In this document: positions 50,202 to 60,816 of the stretch, one piece after another
Numbering within the stretch: the stretch's first letter is position 1
How the letters are laid out: each line of letters starts with the position of its first letter
Origin: Rhodocyclaceae bacterium
GTDB taxonomy: Bacteria > Pseudomonadota > Gammaproteobacteria > Burkholderiales > Rhodocyclaceae
Reading direction: 5' to 3'
DNA: 64,000 bases
Assembly: GCA_026415155.1 (NCBI GenBank)
Contig: JAOAHQ010000067.1
Location: forward strand, 62,001-126,000
The notes under the pieces: model-generated
The model's input: only the letters and a program-made list of their open reading frames with translations
Told to the model about the DNA's origin: nothing
Database searches by the model: none
Translations under genes and position numbers: made by a program

Positions 50202-50690
50202 ATGCGCTTGGCTCTTGCCATCTTTTTTCTCATGGCCGCCTTGGCCCGGGCCGAGACCTGGCCGCCGGTGACAGTGTTTGCCCCGCCTGTGTGTCTAGCC
50301 TGCCTCGAATGGGCCGAGCATCTGCGTCAGCAGGGCTTCGCGGTGAGCGTCGTCACCAGCGAAGACCTGGCCAAGGTCAGGCAACGCCAGCGCGTGCCGG
50401 CGGCGCTCGAGGTTCGCCACGTCGCAGTGGTGGGCGGCTATTTCGTTGCCGGCCACGTACCGGCTGAGGACATCAAACAGCTGCTGCAGGAAAAGCCGCG
50501 GGCGCGGGGGCTCGTCGTGCCCGGTGCGCCGCGCGGTGCGCCAGGGCTCGATATCTTGCAGGGCACCGGCTGTGAGACCGGCTGCACGATGCTCGAGGCC
50601 GAGGGCGCGGCCAATCGCGTGCGCCGCGAGATGTTCGACACCCTCCTCGTGCTGCCGGACGGCAGCACGCGCATCTGGGCGCGTCACTGA
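50202..50690 (+). CDS. DUF411-like secreted protein, divergent
   Basis: A 162-aa protein with a signal peptide (residues 1-17, cleavage after ALARA). The middle block GGYFVAGHVPAEDIKQLL and RGLVVPGAPRGAPGLD match DUF411, often linked to copper or other metal resistance. The typical N-terminal CGCC is reduced to VCLACLEW, and the usual SCHT segment reads EVRHV, so the canonical metal ligands are changed. A C-terminal extension adds two further Cys (GTGCETGC). It overlaps the convergent FCSD-like gene by 7 bp. Confidence 0.78.
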   Translation: MRLALAIFFLMAALARAETWPPVTVFAPPVCLACLEWAEHLRQQGFAVSVVTSEDLAKVRQRQRVPAALEVRHVAVVGGYFVAGHVPAEDIKQLLQEKPRARGLVVPGAPRGAPGLDILQGTGCETGCTMLEAEGAANRVRREMFDTLLVLPDGSTRIWARH

Positions 50691-51955
50691 ACGTCGAGCA
50701 CTTCGCGGAGTAGTCCGCGCAGCCAGGCGACATCCTCGCCGCGCGGCTGCGGATCGCGCTCCGTCTTGGTCGTCTGCACGAGCGCGCCGTCGCCGCGCAG
50801 GCGATAGCTCGCCGCGAGGCGGATCGCCTCGGGCGGCGCGTAGCGCGTCGCGATGTGGCACAGGCTGTCGGGAAATCCGGCGGGAAGCTCCGCGCCGCGC
50901 AGGCGCGCGGCGATCTGCAGCGCGGCGAGACGACCCTGACGCACGGCCATGTGGGCGCTCTTCGGGTAGTGGCCGAACAGGTCGGAGACATGGCCGAGCG
51001 CGTCGCCGATCACGAAGACGCGTTCGTCGTCGTGCGAGGCGAAGGTGAGCGGATCGGCGGCTGCCCAGCCGGTGGGCCGGCCTTTGGCGTCGCGGCCGAT
51101 CAGTCCTGCCTGCCAGGCGAGGTCGCCGGCCTGCTGCGGCGGCATGAGGATCGCGTCGTCGAAGCCGAACTCCTCGAACTCCGTCTTCGCGACGCGCGCG
51201 CGTAGGTCGATGGCGACGACGGGCGTCTGCGAGCGGTAGGCGACGCGGTCGCCGAATTCGCGGAAGAGGCGCTGGAATTCCTGGAAGGGCGGGTTGGCGT
51301 CGAGGATCGCGATGCGGGCCGGGATGCCGCGCTCCGCGAACCAGCCGGCAAGCAATGCGGCGCGTTCGTAGGGCGCCGGCGGGCAGCGGAAGGGGGCGGG
51401 CGGGATGGTCAGCAGCAGGTCGCCGCCCTTGAAGCCCCGCAGCTTTTCGCGCAGCGCGGCGAATTCGGGGCCCGGTGTCCAGGCCGCGGGATAGCGGGTT
51501 TGCGCGAGCGCGGCCGATTCCGTGTCGTCGCCGAACCACGCCGACCAGTCGTGGCGGATGCCCACGGCGAGCACCAGCCAGTCGTAGTCGAAGTTGCCGG
51601 CCGTCGTGGCGACGCGGCGCGCGCCGCGGTCGATGCCGCGCACTTCGGTCTGCACGAAGCGATAATCCCAGCGTCGCGCGGCCGCGACGTAATCGTGCTG
51701 CAGCAGACCGCCGTCGAGCTGATCGACGAGCCATTTGTTCGACAGCGGGCATGACCAGAAGCGCGCATTGCGCTCCAGGAGGGTGATTCCCGCCTCGGGC
51801 GCCAGTTCGCCCAGGTGGCGCGCGGCGGCCAGGCCGGCCCAACCGCCGCCGACGATGACGACGCGGGGGCGTGCCGCCGCGCGCGCGGCGGGCAGCAGCG
51901 CGGCCGCACCAAGCGCGGCGCCGGCGGCCAGAAAGCGGCGGCGCTTCAGAAGCAT
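50684..51955 (-). CDS. Flavocytochrome c sulfide dehydrogenase-like flavoprotein
   Basis: A 423-aa FAD protein resembling FccB/SoxF, which oxidises sulfide and passes electrons to a c-type cytochrome in the periplasm. A Tat signal is visible (KRRRFLAAG followed by a hydrophobic stretch). The FAD motif is VVIVGGGWAGLAAA (32-45), and C69 in the SCPLSN segment corresponds to the flavin-linking region; RCPPAPYERAA and the C-terminal SLCHIATRY supply further family Cys. Its start overlaps the ankyrin gene stop by 10 bp. No fccA-type cytochrome is nearby, so the electron acceptor is unknown. The substrate could also be a thiol other than sulfide. Confidence 0.82.
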   Translation of the reverse strand: MLLKRRRFLAAGAALGAAALLPAARAAARPRVVIVGGGWAGLAAARHLGELAPEAGITLLERNARFWSCPLSNKWLVDQLDGGLLQHDYVAAARRWDYRFVQTEVRGIDRGARRVATTAGNFDYDWLVLAVGIRHDWSAWFGDDTESAALAQTRYPAAWTPGPEFAALREKLRGFKGGDLLLTIPPAPFRCPPAPYERAALLAGWFAERGIPARIAILDANPPFQEFQRLFREFGDRVAYRSQTPVVAIDLRARVAKTEFEEFGFDDAILMPPQQAGDLAWQAGLIGRDAKGRPTGWAAADPLTFASHDDERVFVIGDALGHVSDLFGHYPKSAHMAVRQGRLAALQIAARLRGAELPAGFPDSLCHIATRYAPPEAIRLAASYRLRGDGALVQTTKTERDPQPRGEDVAWLRGLLREVLDVQ

Positions 51956-52446
51956 TCCATGCCGGGCTTGCAACCCTTGAGCAGCCAGATCGACACGATG
52001 CCGGCGACCTCGTCGGCGCGCACGCGGCGCGCGAGGCTGGCGACGTCGCGGCCCTCGTTGGTCTTGATGAGCGGGTCGGCCCCGGCCTTGAGCAGCAGCT
52101 TCACATGCTCGGTGCGCGTCGCGTAGGCGGCCATGTGCAAGGGGGTCGCGCCGTGCTTGTCGCGTGCATTGGGATTCGCCCCCGCGGCCAGCAGCGCCTT
52201 CAAGGGGCCCGGGTCGAGATTCAAGGCGGCCAGATGCAGCGGGGTGGAACCCATCGTCGCCGTCGGCACGTCGCGCAGCGCAGGGTTTTCCTTGAGCAGC
52301 CGCTCGACCTCCTCGCGCGTGCCGAGCCGGGCCGCATCGTGGATGGGCAGCTCGTTCATGCCGAGCGTCGGTGGCTCGGCGTGGGCGGCGAGGCTCAAGG
52401 CGAGCCACGAAAGCAGTGTCATGCACATGCGGTAGAGCAGCTTCAT
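51946..52446 (-). CDS. Secreted ankyrin-repeat protein
   Basis: A 166-aa protein with an N-terminal signal peptide (MKLLYRMCMTLLSWLALSLA, cleavage near AHA) and three to four ankyrin repeats, seen as MGSTPLHLAALNLDPGPLKALL and HGATPLHMAAYATRTEHVKLL. Similar periplasmic ankyrin proteins occur beside catalase or flavoprotein genes and are thought to protect or chaperone the partner. The stop overlaps the FCSD-like start, so the two are translationally coupled. Confidence 0.84.
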   Translation of the reverse strand: MKLLYRMCMTLLSWLALSLAAHAEPPTLGMNELPIHDAARLGTREEVERLLKENPALRDVPTATMGSTPLHLAALNLDPGPLKALLAAGANPNARDKHGATPLHMAAYATRTEHVKLLLKAGADPLIKTNEGRDVASLARRVRADEVAGIVSIWLLKGCKPGMECF

Positions 52447-52515
52447 GTTCGTTTCCTCCGTCCGCCCAGGATGCAGACCTTCCGCCGAGATTTCCATGAT
52501 GGCGGTCAAGCGGCC

Positions 52516-52539
52516 GAAAGTCGGTGCCGGGAAGACGGC
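52516..52539 (-). repeat. 24-bp dispersed motif, copy 13 (spacer)
   Basis: On the minus strand: GCCGTC, spacer TTCCCG, then GCACCGACTTTC. It lies about 70 bp upstream of the ankyrin gene. The rest of the 273-bp spacer 52447-52719 contains an imperfect hairpin (CGGTCG/CGACCG near 52577-52612) of unknown role. Confidence 0.78.
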
Positions 52540-52719
52540 ATTCACGCAAGGGAAATGCTGAAAAGATCGTCGCGAGCGGTCGGAGGGCAAGGCGCACGGA
52601 GCGCAGCGACCGAGACAGATCAAGTAAGATTAGAAAGGAGCGAGCACCGCGCAAGCAACGTAGCCATCCGACCGCGCAGCTGTATTCAGCGTTTCCCTTT
52701 CCATAGACGCAAGCCTCCG

Positions 52720-53103
52720 ATGCCCCCCGCCGATCCGACCGAACGCGCCCTGATCCGGCTCGAATTGCGCCGTTTCGCGACGCGCTGCGAGATGCAGCTG
52801 GATTTGATCCAGCGCGCCGATACGCTGCGCGAAGTGGCACGGCTGGCCCATCTGCCGCTGCCTTATAAGCTTGCCGACGAATACGAGGCGCGCGATCTGG
52901 CGCGGCGCGTCGTGCAGCAGGCCGAGGAGCGCGCGCGGCAGCTGATCAGCGAGCAGATCGAAGCCTACGCGCGCGGCGAGCGGGATTTCCGCGAGAAGCT
53001 GCGCGGCCGGCTGCGCGAGGAATGGAGCCATCTCACCGGCCCGCTCGGCCATCTGCGCACCTGGGCGAACAATAAGCTCGCTGCCGTCGAGCAGAATCAG
53101 TAA
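52720..53103 (+). CDS. Hypothetical coiled-coil protein
   Basis: A 127-aa protein dominated by charged helices rich in Arg, Glu and Ala (for example [20 protein letters not shown]), likely coiled-coil, with no membrane segment. I do not recognise a family. The ATG at 52720 lacks a strong ribosome site. Its 3' end overlaps the convergent bpt gene by 7 bp. Coding status is supported by the long clean frame and by the match in length to the space available. Confidence 0.55.
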   Translation: MPPADPTERALIRLELRRFATRCEMQLDLIQRADTLREVARLAHLPLPYKLADEYEARDLARRVVQQAEERARQLISEQIEAYARGERDFREKLRGRLREEWSHLTGPLGHLRTWANNKLAAVEQNQ

Positions 53104-53837
53104 GCCGGCTGCTCTTCCAGCGGCCTCCAGACGCCGTTTTGCAGCACTTCGAGCGGCCGAAAGCGCGCCTTGTAAGCCATCTTGCGGCTCGCCGCGATCC
53201 AATAGCCCAGGTAGAGATAGGGCAGCCCCAGGCGCTGGCACTGTTCGATCTGCCAGAGGATGGCGTAGGTGCCGAGGCTCGCGCCGGGCAGCTCCGGCTC
53301 GTAAAACGTATAGACCGAGGAGAGGCCGTCGTCGAGCAGGTCGATGATCGCGACCATGCGCAAGGTCTCATTCTCGCGGAATTCGATGAGTCGCGTATCG
53401 ACGTGCGATTGCAGCAGGAAATGGCTGTATTGCTCGCGACTGTCGTTGTCCATGCCGCCGCCGGCATGCCGCGCGGCCTGGTAGCGCTGATAGAGCGCGT
53501 AATGCTCCTCGCGGTAGAGGAGCGGCCGCTCGAGGGCGGTGAGGCCCGCATGCCGCGCCCGTGCGCGCCGCTGGCTGCGGTTGGGCGCGAAATCGGCGAC
53601 GATGACGCGCAAGGGCAGACACTCTCGGCAAGCGTCGCACCAGGGCCGGTAGGTGAAGACACCGCTTCTGCGAAAACCGATCTTGACGAGCTCGCCATAG
53701 GTGGCCGTGTCGATGAGATGCGTCGGCGTGGCCACCTGCGAGCGCGCGATGCGGCCCGGGAGGTAGGAGCAGCCATAGGGGGCTGTCGCATAGAACTGCA
53801 AGAGCGGAAACGGCGGCAGATCGCGCAAGTGCGTCAT
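53097..53837 (-). CDS. bpt: Aspartate/glutamate leucyltransferase (Bpt)
   Basis: Transfers leucine from tRNA to proteins with N-terminal Asp or Glu, creating an N-degron. The 246-aa protein has the N-terminal Cys region ([19 protein letters not shown]), the [12 protein letters not shown] motif and a GNAT-like C-terminal domain with [17 protein letters not shown]. The ATG at 53837 overlaps the aat stop (ATGA), so both N-degron enzymes are coupled in one transcript. Confidence 0.93.
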   Translation of the reverse strand: MTHLRDLPPFPLLQFYATAPYGCSYLPGRIARSQVATPTHLIDTATYGELVKIGFRRSGVFTYRPWCDACRECLPLRVIVADFAPNRSQRRARARHAGLTALERPLLYREEHYALYQRYQAARHAGGGMDNDSREQYSHFLLQSHVDTRLIEFRENETLRMVAIIDLLDDGLSSVYTFYEPELPGASLGTYAILWQIEQCQRLGLPYLYLGYWIAASRKMAYKARFRPLEVLQNGVWRPLEEQPAY

Positions 53838-54550
53838 GGCCGCCTCCGGAAATGTCCGTCGATGGCATCGGCTGGCCAGCGGCTTGGGGCCTCGTCCGTT
53901 GCGACGAGACGAGCGAGCCGCGCGACGAATTCGTCGCGAGGAATCGGGCGGGCGCCGAGCGAGGCGAGATGCGCGGTTTCCATCTGGCAGTCGATTATGC
54001 CGAATCCGCGCGCCTCGAGGTAGGCACAGAGGTGGGCGAGGGCGATTTTTGAGGCGTTCGAGGCGCGCGAGAACATCGATTCGCCAAAGAAGGCGCGTCC
54101 CAGGGCGACGCCGTAGAGCCCACCGATCAATTTGCCAGCGCGCCAGGTCTCGACGCTGTGGGCAAAGCCGAGCGCGTGGAGCCGGCGGTAGGCGGCTTGC
54201 ATGTGCGGCGTGATCCAGGTGCCCGTTTGATGAGGGCGTGGGGTGGCGGCGCAGGCGGCGATCACTTCGGCGAAGGCAGTGTCGAGTTTCACCTCGTAGT
54301 CGGCGTTCCTCAAGGTCTTGGCGAGCGAACGGGAAATCTTGAGCTCGGCGGGAAAGAGCACCATGCGCGGATCGGGGCTCCACCAGAGGATCGGCTCGCC
54401 GGTCGAATACCACGGGAAGATGCCTTGCCGGTAGGCCTGGATGAGCCGGGCTGGGGAAAGATCGCCGCCGGCAGCCAATAGGCCGTTGGGGTCTTTGAGC
54501 GCCTCGGTGACGGGAGGGAAGGGACTGTCAGCGTCGAGCCAGGGAATCAT
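53834..54550 (-). CDS. aat: Leucyl/phenylalanyl-tRNA--protein transferase (Aat)
   Basis: Adds Leu or Phe to proteins with N-terminal Lys or Arg for degradation by ClpAP. The 238-aa protein has [25 protein letters not shown] near the N-terminus (quoted as two blocks [11 protein letters not shown] and GIFPWY), [21 protein letters not shown] and [18 protein letters not shown]. The start at 54550 overlaps the end of fbpC by 23 bp; an upstream in-frame ATG exists further inside fbpC. Cotranscription with fbpC upstream and bpt downstream is likely. Confidence 0.93.
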   Translation of the reverse strand: MIPWLDADSPFPPVTEALKDPNGLLAAGGDLSPARLIQAYRQGIFPWYSTGEPILWWSPDPRMVLFPAELKISRSLAKTLRNADYEVKLDTAFAEVIAACAATPRPHQTGTWITPHMQAAYRRLHALGFAHSVETWRAGKLIGGLYGVALGRAFFGESMFSRASNASKIALAHLCAYLEARGFGIIDCQMETAHLASLGARPIPRDEFVARLARLVATDEAPSRWPADAIDGHFRRRP

Positions 54551-55607
54551 GGCGGAACGCGACGACATGCTCGGTATCGAGGCGGATGCCGATCCTCTCG
54601 CCGATCGCATGGTCGTGATGCGAGGGCACGAGCGAGAGCACGCGCGCGCCGGAAGCCAGTTTCAGCGTGTAGAGGAATTCCGCGCCGCGAAAGGCCTTGG
54701 CGACGATCTCGGCCTTGAGACTCGATGTATCGTCATGGACGACGTCGTCCGGGCGCAGCAGCACCTCGACCGTGCTGCCCGCCGGCAGGAGCGCGCAGCT
54801 TCCCCCATCGCATTCGGTGGACAGCAGGCCATTGAGCGTCCCCACTTCGGTCTCGATGCGGCCATCCGGCGCGATGCGGCCCGGCAGGAAGGCCCCTTCG
54901 CCGACGAAATCGGCGACATGGCGCGTCGCCGGCCGGTGATAGAGATTCCACGGCGTATCCCATTGCTCGATGCGCCCCTCGTGCATCACGCCGACTTGGT
55001 CGGCCACCGCGAAGGCCTCGTGCTGATCGTGCGTGACGAGGATCGCCGCCGTGCCTGTTTCCTTGAGGATCGCGCGCACTTCGAGGGAGAGCCGTTCGCG
55101 CAACTCGACGTCGAGGTTCGAGAAGGGTTCATCGAGCAGCAACAGATGCGGCCGCGGCGCGAGCGCCCGGGCGAGCGCGACGCGCTGCTGCTGGCCGCCC
55201 GAGAGCTCGTGCGGATATTTGCCGCCCAGGCCGGAGAGGCCCACGAGTTCGAGGAGCTCATCCACCTGCCGTCGGGCGAGCGCCGACTTTTCGCGCAGGC
55301 CAAACGCGACGTTGCCCGCGACGGTCAGATGGGGAAACAGCGCGTAGTCCTGGAACACCATGCCGATCCGGCGTTTTTCCGGCGGGACGTTGCCAGCGGG
55401 ATCGGCGACGACGGTGCCGCGCAGCAGGATGCGGCCGGCGGTGGGCCGCTCGAAGCCGGCGATGAGCCGCAGCACCGTCGTCTTGCCGCAGCCCGAGGCG
55501 CCCAACAGGCAGCCGATCTCGCCTTCCTGCAAGGAGAGCGAGAGGCGGTCGACGACCGTATGGCCGCCATAGGCATGGCGCACGGATTCGAGGGTGAGCA
55601 AGGGCAT
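54528..55607 (-). CDS. fbpC: Fe3+ ABC transporter ATP-binding protein (FbpC-like)
   Basis: A 359-aa importer ATPase. Walker A is [10 protein letters not shown], the Q-loop lies in [10 protein letters not shown], the signature is [15 protein letters not shown] and Walker B is [12 protein letters not shown]; the C-terminal TOBE-like domain (about 240-359) fits the FbpC group. The start is the ATG at 55607, facing the divergent permease gene across a Fur-box-like palindrome. Residues 106-113 (EKSALARR) coincide with a copy of the 24-bp motif. No periplasmic iron-binding protein gene is adjacent. Confidence 0.9.
   Translation of the reverse strand: MPLLTLESVRHAYGGHTVVDRLSLSLQEGEIGCLLGASGCGKTTVLRLIAGFERPTAGRILLRGTVVADPAGNVPPEKRRIGMVFQDYALFPHLTVAGNVAFGLREKSALARRQVDELLELVGLSGLGGKYPHELSGGQQQRVALARALAPRPHLLLLDEPFSNLDVELRERLSLEVRAILKETGTAAILVTHDQHEAFAVADQVGVMHEGRIEQWDTPWNLYHRPATRHVADFVGEGAFLPGRIAPDGRIETEVGTLNGLLSTECDGGSCALLPAGSTVEVLLRPDDVVHDDTSSLKAEIVAKAFRGAEFLYTLKLASGARVLSLVPSHHDHAIGERIGIRLDTEHVVAFRHDSLARR
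55268..55291 (+). repeat. 24-bp dispersed motif, copy 14 (in fbpC)
   Basis: GCCGTC, spacer GGGCGA, then GCGCCGACTTTT. It is antisense to fbpC and encodes EKSALARR. Confidence 0.75.
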
Positions 55608-55620
55608 GGCTTGATTATAA

Positions 55621-55637
55621 TTGAGAAAAATTCTCAA
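55621..55637. promoter_or_regulatory. Fur-box-like operator between fbpC and fbpB
   Basis: A perfect inverted repeat TTGAGAA and TTCTCAA is separated by AAA, within an AT-rich stretch. This matches the core of Fur boxes in proteobacteria (TGAGAA...TTCTCA). It lies 14 bp from the fbpC start and 17 bp from the fbpB ATG, well placed to repress both when iron is plentiful. Binding is inferred. Confidence 0.75.
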
Positions 55638-55653
55638 ATACTCGGTCGAGCCG

Positions 55654-57273
55654 ATGCGCATCCCTGCCTTGCTGCCCTCTTGCTCCATCCTCGTCGGCCT
55701 GCTCGTCGCGCTGCCGGCGCTCTCGGTCGGCCTCCACCTCTTCGCCGCCGGTACCGGCGAGACCTGGGCGCATCTGGCGGCCACCGTCTTGCCGGAGTAC
55801 GTGGCGAATTCGCTGCTCCTTTGCGCGCTCGTCGGCGTGGGCGTCGCGGGGGTGGGCGTGGGGGTCGCGTGGCTCGTCGCGATCACCGATTTTCCGGGGC
55901 GGCGCATCTTCGAATGGGCGCTTTTGCTACCCTTGGCGATGCCGGCCTATGTGATGGCCTACGTCTATACAGATCTTTTGCAGTTTGTCGGGCCGGTACA
56001 AACGTTCTTGCGCGAAACCTTCGGCTGGCGGCGCGGCGATTACTGGTTTCCGGAGATTCGCAGCCTGCCGGGCGCGGCGCTCCTGTTCGTCTGCGCGCTC
56101 TATCCGTATGTCTATCTGATCGCGCGCACGGCCTTTCTCGAACGCGGCGCCAGCACCTTCGAAGCGGCGCGCTCGCTGGGGCGGTCTGCGTGGAGCGCCT
56201 TCTGGCGCGTCTCCTTGCCGATGGCGCGACCGGCGATCGCCGCGGGGGTGGCGCTCGCGCTCATGGAGACGCTCGCCGACTATGGCACGGTGGCCTATTT
56301 CGCCGTGCCGACCTTCACGACCGGCATCTACCGCGCCTGGTTTTCGCTTGGCGATCGCACCGCCGCGGCGCAGCTCTCCGCCTTGTTGCTCCTCTTCGTG
56401 CTCGTGCTCGTCCTCCTCGAGCACGCCAGCCGCGGCCGCGCGCGCTTTGCCGAGACGGGGCGGCGCAAGGCCGAGCGCCGGCGGCTTTTGGGCGCGAAAG
56501 CGGCCGGCGCTTTTATCGCCTGTCTCTTGCCAGTCACTTTCGGCTTTCTGCTGCCGGCGGGGTGGCTCGTCAAGCTCGCGCTCGAGGTCGGCGATGCCGA
56601 ATTCGGCCCGCGCTATGTCGTGCTGGCGAAGCACAGCTTCACCGCCGCGGCCGTGAGCGCTCTCATCGCGGTCGCTCTCGCCCTGCTCCTTGCCTATGCC
56701 AAGCGCCTGCGGCCGACGCTCTCGATGCGCGCGATCCAGCGCCTCGTCGGCCTGGGGTACGCGGTGCCGGGCGCGGTGATCGCGGTCGGCGTGCTGATTC
56801 CCGTCACACGGCTCGACCATTGGCTTGCCACGCGCTGGCTCGATTGGTTCGGCGAGAACCCAGGGCTGATTCTCACCGGCGGCATCGGTGCGCTCGTCTA
56901 TGCCTATCTGGTGCGCTTTCTCGCCGTGGCGCAGAACGCCATCGAGGCGGGGCTTACCCGCATCACGCCCAACATGGAGGCGGCCGCGAAAAGCTTGGGC
57001 TGCGGGCCGTGGGAGAGCTTGCGCCGCGTGCATCTGCCGCTCCTCTCCGGCAGCGCGCTGACCGCCTTCCTGCTCGTCTTCGTCGATGTGATGAAGGAGC
57101 TGCCCGCCACCCTCGTGATGCGGCCGTTCAATTTCGATACGCTCGCCACGCAAACCTATACGCTCGCCGCCGACGAGCGGCTTGCCGAAGCCTCGACGGC
57201 GGCGCTTGCCATCGTCGCGGTGGGATTGGTGCCGGTCATGCTGCTCTCGCGCCGGATCGGCCAGGGGAAGTAA
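55654..57273 (+). CDS. fbpB: Fe3+ ABC transporter permease (FbpB-like)
   Basis: A 539-aa fused double permease with about 12 membrane helices and two EAA-type loops, seen as EAARSLGRSAWSAFWRVSLP and EAAAKSLGCGPWESLRRVHLP (the second quoted in part: AAKSLGCGPWESLRRV). This layout fits ferric iron importers such as FbpB/SfuB. A TTG in frame at 55621 lies inside the Fur-like palindrome; the ATG at 55654 is therefore preferred. It converges with dnaJ. Confidence 0.9.
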   Translation: MRIPALLPSCSILVGLLVALPALSVGLHLFAAGTGETWAHLAATVLPEYVANSLLLCALVGVGVAGVGVGVAWLVAITDFPGRRIFEWALLLPLAMPAYVMAYVYTDLLQFVGPVQTFLRETFGWRRGDYWFPEIRSLPGAALLFVCALYPYVYLIARTAFLERGASTFEAARSLGRSAWSAFWRVSLPMARPAIAAGVALALMETLADYGTVAYFAVPTFTTGIYRAWFSLGDRTAAAQLSALLLLFVLVLVLLEHASRGRARFAETGRRKAERRRLLGAKAAGAFIACLLPVTFGFLLPAGWLVKLALEVGDAEFGPRYVVLAKHSFTAAAVSALIAVALALLLAYAKRLRPTLSMRAIQRLVGLGYAVPGAVIAVGVLIPVTRLDHWLATRWLDWFGENPGLILTGGIGALVYAYLVRFLAVAQNAIEAGLTRITPNMEAAAKSLGCGPWESLRRVHLPLLSGSALTAFLLVFVDVMKELPATLVMRPFNFDTLATQTYTLAADERLAEASTAALAIVAVGLVPVMLLSRRIGQGK

Positions 57274-57285
57274 AGCACCAAACAC

Positions 57286-57309
57286 GCCATCCCGCCTGCG
57301 CCGATTTTC
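57286..57309 (+). repeat. 24-bp dispersed motif, copy 15 (spacer)
   Basis: GCCATC, spacer CCGCCT, then GCGCCGATTTTC. It lies 13 bp after the fbpB stop. Confidence 0.78.
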
Positions 57310-57334
57310 GGCTAAGGAAACGCCCAATAAACTT

Positions 57335-57367
57335 GAACACCTCCGTTCTCGAATGGAACGGGTGTTC
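57335..57367. terminator. Hairpin between convergent fbpB and dnaJ
   Basis: A 12-bp stem GAACAC/GTGTTC plus CCGTTC/GAACGG has a 2-nt bulge and a 7-nt loop. No long T-run follows on either strand, so termination is plausible but not certain. Confidence 0.55.
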
Positions 57368-57384
57368 CTTTGCCACTCCTTTCG

Positions 57385-58503
57385 TTAGCCGCCGAAAAAT
57401 TCCCTGACCTTGTCGAGCCAGCCTTGCGCCTTCGGGTGGTGCCGCGCGGCATTGCCTTGGCTGATGGCTTCGAACTCGCGCAGCAATTCCTTTTGACGCT
57501 CGGTGAGGTTGACGGGCGTTTCGACGACGACGTGGCAGAGCAAATCGCCCTGGCTGATCGAGCGCACGCCCTTGATGCCTTTGCCGCGCAGGCGGAAGAC
57601 GCGGCCGGTCTGCGTCTCGGGCGGAATCTTGAGGCGCGCCACGCCATCGAGCGTCGGGATCTCGATCTCGCCGCCCAAAGCCGCGGTGGCGAAGGAAATC
57701 GGCATCTCGCAGTGGAGATCATCGTGGTCGCGCTGGAAGACGGGATGGGGCTTCAGATGAATCTGCACGTAGAGATCGCCCGGCGGCCCGCCATTGACGC
57801 CGGGTTCGCCTTCGCCCGACAGCCGGATGCGATCGCCCTCGTCGATGCCGGCGGGAATCTTGACCGAGAGCGTCTTGTGCTGCTTGATGCGGCCGCCACC
57901 GTGGCAGATCGGGCAGGGATCGGGGATGTAGCGGCCCGTGCCGTGGCACTTCGGGCAGGTCTGCTGGATCGAGAAGAAGCCCTGCTGCATGCGCACCTGG
58001 CCATGCCCGCCGCAGGTCGGGCAGGTCTTGGGCTGCGTGCCCTTGCGGGCGCCAGTGCCACCGCATGATTCGCACTCGGCCATGGTCGGGATGCGGATGC
58101 GCGTCTCGGTGCCGCGCGCAGCTTCTTCGAGCGTGATTTCGAGGTTGTAGCGTAAGTCCGCGCCGCGATAGACGTTGGCGCGGCCGCGGCCGCCGCCGAA
58201 GATGTCGCCGAAGATGTCGGCGAAGGCATCAGCGAAGCCGCCCATGCCGGCGCCGCCAAAACCCGCGCCCGCGGCGGGATCGACGCCGGCATGGCCGAAC
58301 TGGTCATAGGCCTGGCGCTTTTTCGCGTCGGAGAGGACTTCGTAGGCTTCCTTGGCTTCCTTGAAGAGTTCCTCGGCCTTGGGGTTGTCCGGATTGCGGT
58401 CCGGATGGTATTTCATCGCCAGCCGGCGGTAGGCCTTCTTGATCTCGTCGTCAGAGGCGTCGCGGTTGACGCCGAGGACTTCATAATAGTCGCGTTTTGC
58501 CAT
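57385..58503 (-). CDS. dnaJ: Chaperone protein DnaJ
   Basis: Hsp40 co-chaperone that delivers substrates to DnaK and stimulates its ATPase. The 372-aa type I DnaJ has the J domain with [10 protein letters not shown], a Gly/Phe region ([16 protein letters not shown]), the four zinc repeats ([32 protein letters not shown]) and the C-terminal substrate domain. The start at 58503 gives [12 protein letters not shown]. It follows dnaK by 98 bp, a spacer that contains a strong hairpin. Confidence 0.97.
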   Translation of the reverse strand: MAKRDYYEVLGVNRDASDDEIKKAYRRLAMKYHPDRNPDNPKAEELFKEAKEAYEVLSDAKKRQAYDQFGHAGVDPAAGAGFGGAGMGGFADAFADIFGDIFGGGRGRANVYRGADLRYNLEITLEEAARGTETRIRIPTMAECESCGGTGARKGTQPKTCPTCGGHGQVRMQQGFFSIQQTCPKCHGTGRYIPDPCPICHGGGRIKQHKTLSVKIPAGIDEGDRIRLSGEGEPGVNGGPPGDLYVQIHLKPHPVFQRDHDDLHCEMPISFATAALGGEIEIPTLDGVARLKIPPETQTGRVFRLRGKGIKGVRSISQGDLLCHVVVETPVNLTERQKELLREFEAISQGNAARHHPKAQGWLDKVREFFGG

Positions 58504-58531
58504 GTCAGCCTTCGCTCTCTTCAAGCGAGAC

Positions 58532-58574
58532 GGCCGAGTCAAGGGGCGGGGGCGCCGCCCGCTTCAACTCGGCC
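58532..58574 (-). other. Hairpin in the dnaK-dnaJ spacer
   Basis: An 8-bp perfect outer stem (GGCCGAGT 58532-58539 with ACTCGGCC 58567-58574) encloses a GC-rich inner stem (GCGGG/CCCGC). There is no T-run after it on the minus strand, so an RNA stability or partial attenuation role between dnaK and dnaJ is more likely than full termination. Confidence 0.6.
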
Positions 58575-58601
58575 ACTCGAAACGCCGCGCCCGCGGCCGG
58601 T

Positions 58602-60527
<1,926 letters not shown>

Positions 60528-60578
60528 TTGTATTGTCCTTTGTGTGCTGAATTCGTTGAAAAAACTAACCTGTGCCGA

Positions 60579-60606
60579 ATATGGGGTTATCGACCCCAGC
60601 TTCAAC
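60579..60606 (-). promoter_or_regulatory. Sigma-32-type promoter of dnaK
   Basis: Minus strand: -35 GTTGAAG (60606-60600), a 13-bp spacer and -10 CCCCATAT (60586-60579), matching the heat-shock consensus CTTGAAA-N11-16-CCCCATNT. The TTGAA core of the -35 is exactly the 5-bp target duplication of MITE-like copy 6; the first base G belongs to the element. Confidence 0.8.
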
Positions 60607-60816
60607 CCAGATTGTCCATTGGAACGCGAGCGGCGCTCGCTGGCGAGGGTGAGGAGATGCGCGCACGTGCGACGAGTCCATAGCGTTGCCTCTGGACGAG
60701 GAGCACGGGCGCGAAGATGCCGCCCGCAGCCCGAGCGCCGCCGCGTAGGGCAATGCGAGTATCGTTGAATCTCTTCATGGGTCGTCTGCCCGATCTAATG
60801 GATAATCTGGGTTCAA
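60601..60816. repeat. MITE-like element copy 6 with target duplication
   Basis: The element spans 60606-60811 (206 bp). The left end is CCCAGATTGTCCATT and the right end carries one mismatch (AATGGATAATCTGGG). A perfect 5-bp duplication TTCAA flanks it (60601-60605 and 60812-60816). The right copy includes the grpE stop codon (TGA on the minus strand, 60813-60815) and the left copy is the dnaK -35 core. It is subfamily A. Confidence 0.94.

Noticed and set aside
52561-52615. Imperfect GC-rich palindrome upstream of the ankyrin gene as a distinct repeat family
   Set aside because: Only one copy was found in the window, with a 6-bp core pairing, so it cannot be called a family from this sequence.
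55621-55653. TTG start for fbpB at 55621
   Set aside because: It would put the start codon in the Fur-like palindrome; the ATG at 55654 fits the family N-terminus and regulation better.
54441-57407. 988-codon plus-strand frame running across aat, fbpC and fbpB
   Set aside because: It crosses the Fur-like palindrome and three well-supported genes in other frames; its translation has no domain character.
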